Assembly: GCA_964473155.1 (NCBI GenBank)
Contig: CAYYNT010000007.1
Coordinates: forward strand, 38,022 to 102,021
Direction: 5' to 3'
Length of the DNA stretch: 64,000 nt
Source of the DNA: JAJFUG01 sp964473155
Lineage (GTDB): Bacteria; Gemmatimonadota; Glassbacteria; GWA2-58-10
Shown here piece by piece: positions 26,739-35,688 of the stretch. A program made the position numbers and the translations under genes. The notes below the pieces were generated by a model. The model was not told the DNA's origin. It did not search any database and saw nothing but the letters and a program-made list of their open reading frames with translations. Position 1 is the stretch's first letter; each line of letters begins with the position of its first letter.

Positions 26739-28475
26739 TCAGAGCAGACCGTACAGGCAGGCCAGAGACCCGGCCAGGATGAACTGCGAATCCCCGGCCA
26801 CTTCGATGGCGACAGCCTGACGGATTGTGCCACGCTGGAAGAGAAACAGATAAAGACAGATATAGCCGGTGACAAGCAGCATGACCCAGCCGAACTGATT
26901 CAGCCAGCCCAACGCCGATCCGCAAGCCAGTATCACGGCCTGCGCCGCCACCAGCAGCGCCTGAAGGCGCATTGTGCCACGCCGCCCGATGATTATGGGC
27001 AGAGTCTCCCGGCCGACAATTCTGTCTCCCTGCATGTCCCTCAGGTCGAAAAACAGGGAGCGGGAAAGCACGATCAGGAACGTATAGGTGAACGTCAAAA
27101 AGAATGTGGGGGTCAACACCTTGTGGCCGGTCATCAGCAGCGGAAAGAAAACCGTAACGGTGGACCAGCCCAGCGACATGTTCAGGTCCTTGGAAGCGGG
27201 TACGAGGCGCAGCGGAATGCGCCGTCCGGCCAGGTTCAGGACCGGCGGAAGAATGTCCAGTCTGTACAGAGCGGCCATCACGATCAGGCCGAGCATTATT
27301 ATAAATGTCAGCGAGCCTTTCAGGGAAGCGAAAGCCAGGCCTGCCGTCGCCGCTGAAACCGCGAGGATGAAATACAGGCGGTCCTGGCTCTGCCGGACCG
27401 AGGGATTCCGGTCCAGAGAGCGCTCGAATACGCCGCGGTTGGTGAAATGAGTGAGAAGGTGGGCGCTCATTATATAACAGAAAGCGACCGCATAAGGTAT
27501 CCATCCCGGATCGAGGTCCATCAGTCTGGCATTGGCGTGACAAAGAAATGCGGCCCCTGCGGCGATGAACAGATCGGTCTTCAGGGCAAAGCGCGCGATT
27601 TGACGGAGCAGGCGCCAGATGGCTGGCGAGGACTCGTGCTCGATTCCCCTCAGTTTCTCGACTGCCTGAAGGATTATCCAGTTGGGAGTGGAAGCTCCGG
27701 CTGTTACAGCCACGCTGCGGTAGCGCTTGAGCTGCTCACTGTCCAGTTCCTCGGCGGTCTCCACGTGGAATGTCGGCGTGCCGAGCCCGGCGCTAATCTG
27801 AGCCAGGCGCTGCGTGTTCGCGCTGTTTCTGCCGCCGACAACGACCACCGCATCCGCGGTCAGCGCGAGCCTTTGAAGCTCCTCCTGGCGGTGGTAGGTG
27901 CTGGGGCAGATCGTGTCCAGTATCACCGCCCCCGGCCAGCGCTTTTTCACCTTGTCCGATATGGCGCGGAATGTTTCGGGATACAGGGTGGACTGGGCCA
28001 CAACGCATACCTTTTCGGCCTGCGGGAGAGCGTCCACCTCGTCCGGGCTGCTTACCACGTGGCCGCGCCCCTCGGCGTAACCCTCAAGACCGAGAACCTC
28101 GGCGTGGTTCTTGTCTCCGGCTATGATCGCGGTGAACCCCTGGCGCACATGACGTCGGATAAGCCCCTGGATGCGTGCCACATCCGGGCAGGTGGCGTCA
28201 CAGAGATTCACCCCCAGGGTTTTCAATTCCTCCCGTCTTGCCGGAGGCACCCCGTGGGAGCGGATGACGACCGTGTCGCCCCCCCCGGGGGTGTGTTGTC
28301 CGGAAAGCACTTTCACCCCGCGGTTCTGCAACATCTCGATAGTCTGCGGATTGTGAATCAGCGGGCCATCGGTGTACAAACCCCGCGAGTCGTGCTCGCT
28401 GCGCTCCAGGACCATGTTCATCGCCCGGCGCACTCCTTTGCAGAATCCGGCTGTCTCGGCGAGAAATACTTTCAC
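26739..28475 (-). CDS. ispH: Fusion: IspH (HMBPP reductase) + UbiA-family prenyltransferase
   Basis: 578 residues, twice the length of IspH. Residues 1-285 are a full IspH: the iron-sulfur cysteines at Cys12 (GFCKGV), DATCPDVARIQ and DTICPSTYHRQEE; IRSHGVPP; NHAEVLG with the catalytic Glu; and GGRNSANTQRL. IspH makes IPP and DMAPP, the last MEP step. From about 295 a multi-helix membrane domain follows. It carries the second UbiA aspartate motif FFDLRDMQGDRIVGRETLP; the first motif (TNRGVFERSLDRNP) is degenerate. The fusion would couple isoprenoid supply to a membrane prenyl transfer step. No stop or frameshift lies between the parts. Confidence 0.9.
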   Translation of the reverse strand: MKVFLAETAGFCKGVRRAMNMVLERSEHDSRGLYTDGPLIHNPQTIEMLQNRGVKVLSGQHTPGGGDTVVIRSHGVPPARREELKTLGVNLCDATCPDVARIQGLIRRHVRQGFTAIIAGDKNHAEVLGLEGYAEGRGHVVSSPDEVDALPQAEKVCVVAQSTLYPETFRAISDKVKKRWPGAVILDTICPSTYHRQEELQRLALTADAVVVVGGRNSANTQRLAQISAGLGTPTFHVETAEELDSEQLKRYRSVAVTAGASTPNWIILQAVEKLRGIEHESSPAIWRLLRQIARFALKTDLFIAAGAAFLCHANARLMDLDPGWIPYAVAFCYIMSAHLLTHFTNRGVFERSLDRNPSVRQSQDRLYFILAVSAATAGLAFASLKGSLTFIIMLGLIVMAALYRLDILPPVLNLAGRRIPLRLVPASKDLNMSLGWSTVTVFFPLLMTGHKVLTPTFFLTFTYTFLIVLSRSLFFDLRDMQGDRIVGRETLPIIIGRRGTMRLQALLVAAQAVILACGSALGWLNQFGWVMLLVTGYICLYLFLFQRGTIRQAVAIEVAGDSQFILAGSLACLYGLL

Positions 28476-28773
28476 TCTGCTGACCCTGTCATTGTTCTGA
28501 AATCCACCACGGGACCGGAAAAGATGCTCCTGCTTTGTCTTCTCTTCTTCAATATAATGCGATGCCCGCGTATATGGAACAGCGGGTCAGCGCTAAACGC
28601 GCAATTCGTGCATGGATTTTCCCGTGCGGTTTGTATTGGAGAAGGAGCAGGCACTTTACAGACACTGAGAGTTGAGTTAGTTTTCAGCATTCCTCCAGGC
28701 CGGCCGCATGGACATACTTTTTCCTGCCGGCTGACAAACCAATGCTTACCTGTCCAACCGTGAGAATAATTGT
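28476..28773. other. Divergent intergenic region ispH-ubiA / kdsB
   Basis: 298 nt between two genes read away from each other, so promoters for both must lie here. A TATAAT is seen at 28553-28558 on the plus strand, but without a well-placed -35. No convincing coding sequence or RNA is visible. Confidence 0.4.
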
Positions 28774-29541
28774 ATGAAAGCACTTGGAGTAATACCGGCG
28801 CGTTATAAAAGCTCCCGTTTTCCAGGCAAGCCGCTTGTGCGGATAGCCGGGAAAACAATGATCGAACGGGTTTACCGCAGGGCAGGCCAGGCCTCTCTTC
28901 TGAATGAGCTGCTGGTGGCCACGGATGACAGCCGTATCGCCGACTGCGTCCGCTCTTTCGGCGGGAAAGTGATGATGACCGATGAAAACTGTCCGACCGG
29001 CACGGAACGGGTGGCCCTGGTGGCGGCGGCTTCGCCGGGATACGATATCGTGCTGAACATCCAGGGCGATGAGCCGCTGCTGGAGCCGGAGAATGTCGAC
29101 ACGGCGATCCGGTTGTTCAACAGGCGCCCGGATGCCGATATCACCACGCTGGTCCGTCCGGTGAGGATGAGCGAGGAAGCGGATGATCCGAACTGCGTGA
29201 AAGTGGTCATGGGGGAAGAGGACCGGGCGCTCTATTTTTCACGCGGCAAGGCCCCCTGGGTGGGGCGGGCCGGTGAGGACTGGCTGGCGGCTGAAAAGGG
29301 GCGGGAAGCGCACGTGATCCATATCGGCCTGTACGCCTATCGGGTCGAATCGCTGCTGAAACTGGTGCGCTGGCCGGTGGCCCTCTGCGAGCGGATGGAG
29401 GGGCTGGAACAACTCCGCGCTCTGGCTAACGGCCAGAAGATATACGCCGCGCGTCTTGAGGGGACGCTTTCGATCGGGGTGGATGTTCCGGAGGATGTGA
29501 CAAGAGTGGAGGAAATGCTTCGGCGTCTCGGGCTGGACTGA
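28774..29541 (+). CDS. kdsB: 3-deoxy-manno-octulosonate cytidylyltransferase
   Basis: 255 residues, normal length. It activates Kdo to CMP-Kdo for lipid A-core assembly. The start ALGVIPARYKSSRFPGKPL is the CMP-Kdo synthetase nucleotide-binding signature; LNIQGDEPLLEPENVD and the later IGLYAYRVESLLK are also typical. It heads a block of Kdo and LPS-export genes and lies 130 nt before pyrG, which supplies CTP for this reaction. Confidence 0.95.
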   Translation: MKALGVIPARYKSSRFPGKPLVRIAGKTMIERVYRRAGQASLLNELLVATDDSRIADCVRSFGGKVMMTDENCPTGTERVALVAAASPGYDIVLNIQGDEPLLEPENVDTAIRLFNRRPDADITTLVRPVRMSEEADDPNCVKVVMGEEDRALYFSRGKAPWVGRAGEDWLAAEKGREAHVIHIGLYAYRVESLLKLVRWPVALCERMEGLEQLRALANGQKIYAARLEGTLSIGVDVPEDVTRVEEMLRRLGLD

Positions 29542-29678
29542 CTGCTGTATTGTTTGCAATCCGGATGGACGCGGTTTATATTTCCCAGTAGTTCAATGCA
29601 GTTGCAGCAGATCGGAATCCTCAGATAATATTTTCTTTAACAATGTTGTAAACTTATTGGCATCAACCGGTGGACCCG

Positions 29679-31343
29679 ATGATTAAAAGGGAATATCTGA
29701 AACACCCTGAAGGGGTGAAATACGTATTTGTGACAGGCGGAGTGGTATCTTCCCTGGGCAAGGGTATCTGCGCCAGTGCGCTTGGGATGTTGCTGAAGGC
29801 CCGCGGCCTCTCGGTTACGATCATGAAGTTCGATCCGTACCTGAATGTCGATCCGGGCACGATGAATCCTTTCCAGCACGGCGAGGTTTACGTAACCGAC
29901 GATGGAGCTGAAACGGACCTCGATCTCGGCCATTACGAACGCTTCCTGGACCAGTCGCTTTCCCAGGACAACAACATCACCACCGGCCGCATTTACAATA
30001 CCATTATCACCAAGGAACGCCGGGGCGACTACCTTGGCGCCACGGTGCAGGTGATCCCGCACGTTACGGATGAGATCAAGGCCACGCTGGTCCGTCTGGC
30101 CACCAAGAACAAAGTCGACGTGGTGATAGGCGAGATCGGCGGCACGGTGGGTGACATCGAGTCGCAGCCGTTCCTCGAAGCCATCCGTCAGCTCGGGCTT
30201 GACCTGGGGCGCGACAATGTGATGTATATTCATGTTACGCTCGTTCCTTACCTTCAGGCCGGCGGCGAGCTGAAAACCAAGCCCACGCAGCACAGTGTGA
30301 AGGCCCTGCGCGAGATAGGCATCCAGCCGGACATGCTGATATGCCGCACCAGCCACCACCTGAGCGAGGACATGAAGAGCAAGATCGCCCTGTTCTGCAA
30401 CGTGCGGAACGAGGCGGTGATAGAGGCCGAGGATGTCAGCTCGATTTACCAGATTCCGCTGCGCTTCAATCAGCAGAAACTGGACAGTCTGGTGGTGGAG
30501 CACCTGAGGCTGTCAACCCGCGAGCCGGACCTTGCGCCCTGGACCGAGATGGTGCAGAAAGGCTCCTCTGCAGCGCGGACAGTGGAAATTGCGATTTGCG
30601 GCAAGTATGTAAACCTCGCGGATGCCTACAAGTCGATCAACGAATCGTTTTTCCATGCCGGGGTGGCTAACGGCGCGAAAGTCAGGCTGAGCTGGGTGGA
30701 CACTGAAAAAATCAATCGCGATAACGCGGCTCAGGAACTGGGCCGTTTCGATGGCATTCTCATTCCTGGAGGATTCGGCTACCGCGGGATCGAAGGCAAG
30801 CTGGAGGCCATACGCTATTCCAGGATGAACGGCGTGCCGATGTTCGGCATATGCCTGGGGCTGCAATGCGCCATTATCGAGTTCGCCCGAAATGTGTGCG
30901 GTCTTGAGGAAGCGGCCAGCGAGGAATTCGACTCCGGCTCGCCGGATCTCGTCATCAGCCTTCTGCCGGATCAGGAAAAGGTGATCGACATGGGGGGCAC
31001 TATGCGTCTGGGGGCCTACCCGTGTGATTTACGGTCCGGAAGCCAGGTCAGGAAGATATATGGCGCGGATAAGATCACTGAGCGCCATCGCCACCGTTTC
31101 GAGGTCAACAATAAGTACCGTCAGGTTCTGGAAGAGAAGGGAATGGTTTTCAGCGGACTTTCACCGGACGGCCGTCTGGTGGAGATTATCGAACTGCCCG
31201 GCCATCCCTGGTTCATCGGCTGTCAGTTCCACCCTGAACTGAAAAGCCGTCCGATGCGTCCGCACCCGCTGTTCCGTGATTTCGTGGCCGCGGCCATCCG
31301 TTTCCAGTCGGCGCGGAGTAAAAGCGTAACAGGAAAATCCTGA
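29679..31343 (+). CDS. pyrG: CTP synthase
   Basis: 554 residues from the ATG at 29679 (a GTG at 29670 is in frame). It makes CTP from UTP, ATP and glutamine. The synthetase domain has FVTGGVVSSLGKGICASALG and MKFDPYLNVDPGTMNPFQHGE (read from about residue 45); the C-terminal glutamine amidotransferase domain has GGFGYRG, FGICLGLQCAIIEF with the catalytic Cys, and the His-Glu pair in GCQFHPELKSRP. Its TGA overlaps the kdsA ATG by one base. Placement with kds genes is common in diderms, as CMP-Kdo synthesis consumes CTP. Confidence 0.97.
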   Translation: MIKREYLKHPEGVKYVFVTGGVVSSLGKGICASALGMLLKARGLSVTIMKFDPYLNVDPGTMNPFQHGEVYVTDDGAETDLDLGHYERFLDQSLSQDNNITTGRIYNTIITKERRGDYLGATVQVIPHVTDEIKATLVRLATKNKVDVVIGEIGGTVGDIESQPFLEAIRQLGLDLGRDNVMYIHVTLVPYLQAGGELKTKPTQHSVKALREIGIQPDMLICRTSHHLSEDMKSKIALFCNVRNEAVIEAEDVSSIYQIPLRFNQQKLDSLVVEHLRLSTREPDLAPWTEMVQKGSSAARTVEIAICGKYVNLADAYKSINESFFHAGVANGAKVRLSWVDTEKINRDNAAQELGRFDGILIPGGFGYRGIEGKLEAIRYSRMNGVPMFGICLGLQCAIIEFARNVCGLEEAASEEFDSGSPDLVISLLPDQEKVIDMGGTMRLGAYPCDLRSGSQVRKIYGADKITERHRHRFEVNNKYRQVLEEKGMVFSGLSPDGRLVEIIELPGHPWFIGCQFHPELKSRPMRPHPLFRDFVAAAIRFQSARSKSVTGKS

Positions 31344-32194
31344 TGCCGGGGCGCGTGGTCAGAATCGCCGGCCGCGAGGCTGGCAAGGGATGCCGTCTTT
31401 TCCTGATTGCCGGTCCCTGCGTGGTCGAAGACCGTGAGACCATGCAGCGTACAGCAGGCTTCCTGGCGGAACTGGCGGCAAAACTTGACATACTCTGCAT
31501 TTTCAAAGCTTCCTATCGCAAGGCCAACCGCACCTCCGGAGCCAGTCCGAGCGGGCCGGGAATTGAAGCGGGCCTGTCTGAGCTGGCCCGCATCGCCAGG
31601 GAGTCCGGCCTGCCGGTCACGACCGACATTCATGAAAGCAACGAGGCTGCACCGGCTGCAGAGGTGGCTGAGATTCTTCAGATACCGGCATTCCTCTGCC
31701 GTCAGACCGCTCTGATCCAGGCTGCGGCCTCCACCGGCCGGGTAGTCAATATCAAGAAAGGCCAGTTCATGGACCCGCGCCTGATGACCTCGGCTGCGGA
31801 AAAAGCCCGGACCGGCGGAGCGAAGAGGGTTCTTCTTACCGAGCGCGGCGCGTTTTTCGGCTACGGCGATCTGGTGGTGGATTTCCGCTCGCTGGCGATA
31901 ATGAGGCGGGCCGGTTGTCCGGTTGTGTATGACGCGACCCACAGCGTTCAGGCTCCCGGAGGGGCCGGGCAGTCCTCGGGCGGTCACCGCGAATTCGCCG
32001 AAATCCTGGCGCGTTCGGCCGTGGCGGCCGGAGCGGACGGCCTGTTCATGGAAATCCACCCGGACCCGTCACGCGCGCTGAGTGACCGCGAAACAATGCT
32101 GAGCCTGGAGCAGGCGGCGAGGATCATACCGCCTCTGCTGCGGCTTGGGGATTACATCCGTGAGGAGGCGGCTGGCGGTGATAAACTCGCTTGA
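31343..32194 (+). CDS. kdsA: 3-deoxy-8-phosphooctulonate (Kdo-8-P) synthase
   Basis: 283 residues. It condenses phosphoenolpyruvate with arabinose-5-phosphate. Family motifs: IAGPCVVEDRET, FKASYRKANRTSGASPSGPG, RQTALIQAAASTGRVVNIKK, FGYGDLVVDFRS, DATHSVQAPGG. It starts within the pyrG stop and overlaps kdsC by 17 nt. AGGAAAA lies 6-10 nt before the ATG. Confidence 0.96.
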   Translation: MPGRVVRIAGREAGKGCRLFLIAGPCVVEDRETMQRTAGFLAELAAKLDILCIFKASYRKANRTSGASPSGPGIEAGLSELARIARESGLPVTTDIHESNEAAPAAEVAEILQIPAFLCRQTALIQAAASTGRVVNIKKGQFMDPRLMTSAAEKARTGGAKRVLLTERGAFFGYGDLVVDFRSLAIMRRAGCPVVYDATHSVQAPGGAGQSSGGHREFAEILARSAVAAGADGLFMEIHPDPSRALSDRETMLSLEQAARIIPPLLRLGDYIREEAAGGDKLA

Positions 32195-32741
32195 CAATGA
32201 GGTTGACCTCCCGGATGCGGTCCGAAAGGCGGCTGAAAAGGTCGAACTGATAGTGATGGATGTGGACGGCGTACTGACCGACGGGCATGTCTACCAGTTG
32301 GACAACGGCGAGCAGATGCTGTGCTTTGACGCACAGGACGGGCTGGCCCTGACGCTCTGCCGTATCGCCGGGATCCGGCTCGCCGTTATCTCCGGACGCG
32401 ATGTCCCGGCGGCGCGAATCCGCATGGGACGGTTTCCGCAGATCGAACTGCATATGGGCGTGATCAGAAAAGCGCCGGTGCTTATGGAAATCAGCCGCCG
32501 GCTTGGCATTCCGCTTGAAAATACAGCGTATATCGGTGATGATCTGATCGACCTGCCGCTGCTGGAAATGGCCGGACTGCCGGTCAGCGTGCCGAATGCC
32601 GTGCCGGAGGCCAGAAAGATGGCGCTGTACATAACCGGAAGCGCGGGCGGGCACGGAGCAGTGCGCGAGCTTGTCACTCTGGTGCTCAAGGCCCGCGGCT
32701 TATATGCGGACGCGGTGAAACACTATATCGAGGAACATTGA
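32178..32741 (+). CDS. kdsC: Kdo-8-phosphate phosphatase (HAD family)
   Basis: 187 residues from the GTG at 32178, chosen for the AGGAGG at 32163-32168; a TTG at 32145 is in frame but lacks a site. It removes the phosphate from Kdo-8-P. HAD motifs: VMDVDGVLTDGHVYQLDNGE (motif I, both Asp), VISGRD (II), YIGDDLIDLPLLEMAGLPV (IV). The short HAD without a cap domain is typical of the tetrameric KdsC class. It overlaps both neighbours. Confidence 0.94.
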   Translation: MINSLDNEVDLPDAVRKAAEKVELIVMDVDGVLTDGHVYQLDNGEQMLCFDAQDGLALTLCRIAGIRLAVISGRDVPAARIRMGRFPQIELHMGVIRKAPVLMEISRRLGIPLENTAYIGDDLIDLPLLEMAGLPVSVPNAVPEARKMALYITGSAGGHGAVRELVTLVLKARGLYADAVKHYIEEH

Positions 32742-33745
32742 AAGAAATGCAGAATAAAAAAGACATTGGAAAAGCCGAAAAGGATGCTGAGGTTCTGGAG
32801 CAGGCCCGGCGCGTGGTGCGGATCGAGTTGCGGGCCGTGGAAAGCCTGCTCGACCGTCTGAACGGCTCTTTCGTGCGGGCGGTGGACATGATCCTGGACT
32901 GCCGCGGGAGGGTGATTGTCTCCGGGGTCGGCAAGAGCGGAATCATCGGACGCAAGCTGGCTGCAACGCTCACGAGCACCGGGACGCCGGCTTTGTTTAT
33001 CCATCCGGTGGACTGCATGCATGGCGATCTGGGCCTTGTCAGCCGGGAGGACATTTTTATCGCCATCTCGAAAAGCGGCGAGACGAGCGAGATGGAGCGC
33101 CTTCTGCTGCTTTTCAAGCGTCTGAGCGTCCCCGTGATAGCGATTACCGGGGGGCGCGGCAGTTCACTGGCCCGCACCGCGGATATCGTGCTTGACGTGG
33201 GCGTGCCGCAGGAAGCCTGTCCGCACGATCTGGCTCCCACCGCAAGCACCACGGCGGCCCTTGTCATGGGCGACGCTCTGGCGGTGGCGCTGCTGGTGAA
33301 ACGGGATTTCCGGGCCGAGGATTTTGCGGCCCTGCATCCGGGCGGAGCGCTTGGCAAGCGCCTTCTGCTGAGAGTCGAGGAAGTGATGCTCCCCCTGGAT
33401 CAGACAGGAATGGTATCGGCGGGATCGACGATGAAAGAGGCGCTGATGGAACTGGTCACCAAACGAGGCCTCTGCGCCGTAACCGATGACAGCGGCAAGC
33501 TGCTGGGCGTGGTCACCGACGGTGACTTCAAGAGATTGATCGGCCGGACAGCCGAGTTCATGAGTGTGCCGGTGGCGGAGGTGATGAATTCCAGTCCGAA
33601 AATAACCCGGCCGGATGAGTTGTGCGTGAGTGTTCTTCAGTCCATGGAGAAGTATGGCATCATCTCGATGCCCGTGGTGGATGATGACGGCCGGGTGGTA
33701 GGATCGGTGCACCTGCACGATATGATGCGTGCTCGCGTGCTTTGA
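32738..33745 (+). CDS. kdsD: Arabinose-5-phosphate isomerase (KdsD/KpsF)
   Basis: 335 residues from a TTG overlapping the kdsC stop, with GAGGAA upstream; the ATG at 32747 is also possible. A SIS sugar-isomerase domain (VSGVGKSGIIGRKLAATLTS, HPVDCMHGDLGLV, AISKSGETSEM) is followed by two CBS domains from about residue 215. It interconverts ribulose-5-P and arabinose-5-P, the KdsA substrate. The CBS pair suggests nucleotide or sugar-nucleotide control. Confidence 0.95.
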   Translation: MKEMQNKKDIGKAEKDAEVLEQARRVVRIELRAVESLLDRLNGSFVRAVDMILDCRGRVIVSGVGKSGIIGRKLAATLTSTGTPALFIHPVDCMHGDLGLVSREDIFIAISKSGETSEMERLLLLFKRLSVPVIAITGGRGSSLARTADIVLDVGVPQEACPHDLAPTASTTAALVMGDALAVALLVKRDFRAEDFAALHPGGALGKRLLLRVEEVMLPLDQTGMVSAGSTMKEALMELVTKRGLCAVTDDSGKLLGVVTDGDFKRLIGRTAEFMSVPVAEVMNSSPKITRPDELCVSVLQSMEKYGIISMPVVDDDGRVVGSVHLHDMMRARVL

Positions 33746-33760
33746 TGACAGGAGACGGAT

Positions 33761-34354
33761 TTGAGCGCTTCGTTAAGCGGATGGAAAGCGGCGCGGGTGC
33801 GACGTGCGGTGGGAATGTCCCTCGCGTTCTGCCTGGCGATCCTGTTTTTTCTGACAGTGGCCTGCGGGAATGAGGATTCTCGGGCGCTGTCTCCGGGAGG
33901 TGAACAAGCCGGGGAAACGCCGGATCAGATTATCGATTCTTTCGATCTTACGATAACGGACAGCGGGGTGCGCAAAGGCTGGGTGACCGCCCTGGAGGCT
34001 GAGAAGTACGTAAGCCGGAAAGTGTACACCGCCCGTGAGCTTAAAGTGGTGTTCTACAACCCCGCCGGACAGGTAAATTCTATCCTGACCTCAAGACGGG
34101 GCATAATCCATATCGAAAACGGCGACATGGAAGCGATGGACTCGGTCGTGGTGTTTTCGGCGGACAGTTCTCGGGTGCTGCTCACCGAGCGCCTTCTCTG
34201 GCGGAAATCAGACAACCGTATCCTGAGTGACACCACGGTCGAGGTGCGCAGCCGTCAGGGGGTGGTGTTCGGCGACGGGATGGAGTCGGATGCCTCTTTC
34301 ACCGATGTGCAGGTCAAGAATCCGACCGGAGATATCAATGTCCTGCGCCAGTAA
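33761..34354 (+). CDS. lptC: LptC-like LPS export lipoprotein
   Basis: 197 residues from a TTG with AGGAGA upstream. The signal ends with LTVAC (Cys35), a good lipobox. The mature part has the LptC/OstA-like beta-jellyroll pattern (DSGVRKGWVTALEAEKYV, VVFYNPAGQVNSILTSRRG, DSSRVLLTERLLW). LptC bridges the LptBFG transporter and LptA in the periplasm. The gene overlaps the next by 17 nt, and that product is an LptA-like protein. Confidence 0.82.
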   Translation: MSASLSGWKAARVRRAVGMSLAFCLAILFFLTVACGNEDSRALSPGGEQAGETPDQIIDSFDLTITDSGVRKGWVTALEAEKYVSRKVYTARELKVVFYNPAGQVNSILTSRRGIIHIENGDMEAMDSVVVFSADSSRVLLTERLLWRKSDNRILSDTTVEVRSRQGVVFGDGMESDASFTDVQVKNPTGDINVLRQ

Positions 34355-35630
34355 ATATGATCGGCCAGGCTTAACCGCATTTCTTTCCCTCTTTATTTCT
34401 TTCTCGCCTGCCTTTTCAGCCGGACCTGAATCCGCTGACAGCAGCAGCCAGATTCCATTCCGCATAGAGCACGCCGATGTTTTTCAGCAGAAACGCGACA
34501 GCACGGGAGCGCAGTATTATTTGCTCCAGGGTGAGGTGGATATCGCACGCGGCGAATCGAGAATCCTGTGCGGCAGCCTTTCTTATTTCCCGGCGAGCGG
34601 ATATTTCCTCTGTCTGGACTCGGTCCATCTCTCCGACCCGGAGCGCGACCTTCGCTCCGACTCGCTGCTGTATTACGTGGACCGGGAGTATTACAGGGCG
34701 GCCGGCTCGGTCCGCTGGGCCAGCCGCGGAGTTTCGGGCAGCGGGAGGATCGGAGAATATTTCCGTGACCGCGGGCTGATGCGCCTCGAGGGTGAGGCCG
34801 AGGCCAGGGACAGTCTGCGCAGGATTGACGCCGATGTACTGGAATACGAATCCACGGCTGAGGTGCTTCGCGCGCTCGGCAATGTCCGGATGCTCGAATA
34901 CGGAAGCCGCTCCACTGCCCGGTCAGCCAGCGCGGTCTATGGCCGGGATAAAGGAACGGCAGTCCTTACCGGCCGTCCGGAGATAATCTACTATGAAAAA
35001 GGTGACAGTGTGTCGCCTTACCATCTCGTGAGCGACCTGCTCCGGCGTTTCGGTCCTGACAGCATCGTGGCTGTGGGGCGCGTGCGGCTTTGGCGGGACA
35101 GCCTGACTGTCACCTCCGACAGCCTGTTCCACAATCTCGGGCCGGGGATAAGCTATTTCCGGGGCGGGCCGCCGCTGGTTCAGGATCCGAAATTCAATCT
35201 GCGCGGCGCGGAGATAGACGTGCAGGCCGCGCAACGCAAACTGCAGCGCGTGACCGCCCTTGGCTCGGCCCGGGGTGAATTCCGGCCCGATTCCACACTG
35301 GCCGCGGCTGATTCTATCACGGCCGGTCCCGCGCAGGCCGGGAGCTGGATTACAGGAGATACACTTGATTTATATTTCGGCGCATCCGGGATCGACAGCC
35401 TGGCTTCCTCGGGCGGTTCGAGAAGCTATTTCCGTGAGAGCGCCGAATCAGGGGTAAACTATATTCTTGGCCGCTGGATAAAGCTGGTCTGGGAAAACGG
35501 AGTGGTTGAAAGGGTGCAGGTGGATGGGGGAGGGCGGGGGCTTTTCGTGCTTCCGGACAGCAGCCTGAAGCAGACCGTGCCTGATTCCGCCGCATCTGCC
35601 CACGATTCGGTACATACTGGAAAGCAATAA
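34338..35630 (+). CDS. Large LptA/OstA-like periplasmic protein
   Basis: 430 residues from the ATG at 34338 inside the lptC end; this start gives a signal peptide (TAFLSLFISFSPAFSA). At least three OstA-type jellyroll segments follow (YYLLQGEVDIARGESRILCG, VLEYESTAEVLRALGNVRML, SIVAVGRVRLWRDSLTVTSD). LptA of Proteobacteria has only about 180 residues with one jellyroll, so this version could span more of the periplasm alone. It lies between lptC and lptB, as expected of an LPS bridge protein. It is too short and lacks the barrel for LptD. Confidence 0.75.
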   Translation: MSCASKYDRPGLTAFLSLFISFSPAFSAGPESADSSSQIPFRIEHADVFQQKRDSTGAQYYLLQGEVDIARGESRILCGSLSYFPASGYFLCLDSVHLSDPERDLRSDSLLYYVDREYYRAAGSVRWASRGVSGSGRIGEYFRDRGLMRLEGEAEARDSLRRIDADVLEYESTAEVLRALGNVRMLEYGSRSTARSASAVYGRDKGTAVLTGRPEIIYYEKGDSVSPYHLVSDLLRRFGPDSIVAVGRVRLWRDSLTVTSDSLFHNLGPGISYFRGGPPLVQDPKFNLRGAEIDVQAAQRKLQRVTALGSARGEFRPDSTLAAADSITAGPAQAGSWITGDTLDLYFGASGIDSLASSGGSRSYFRESAESGVNYILGRWIKLVWENGVVERVQVDGGGRGLFVLPDSSLKQTVPDSAASAHDSVHTGKQ

Positions 35631-35688
35631 ATACATTGACACGCACACAGGATGAACATACAATTAAGAGAGACATGTTCCGGCTGGC

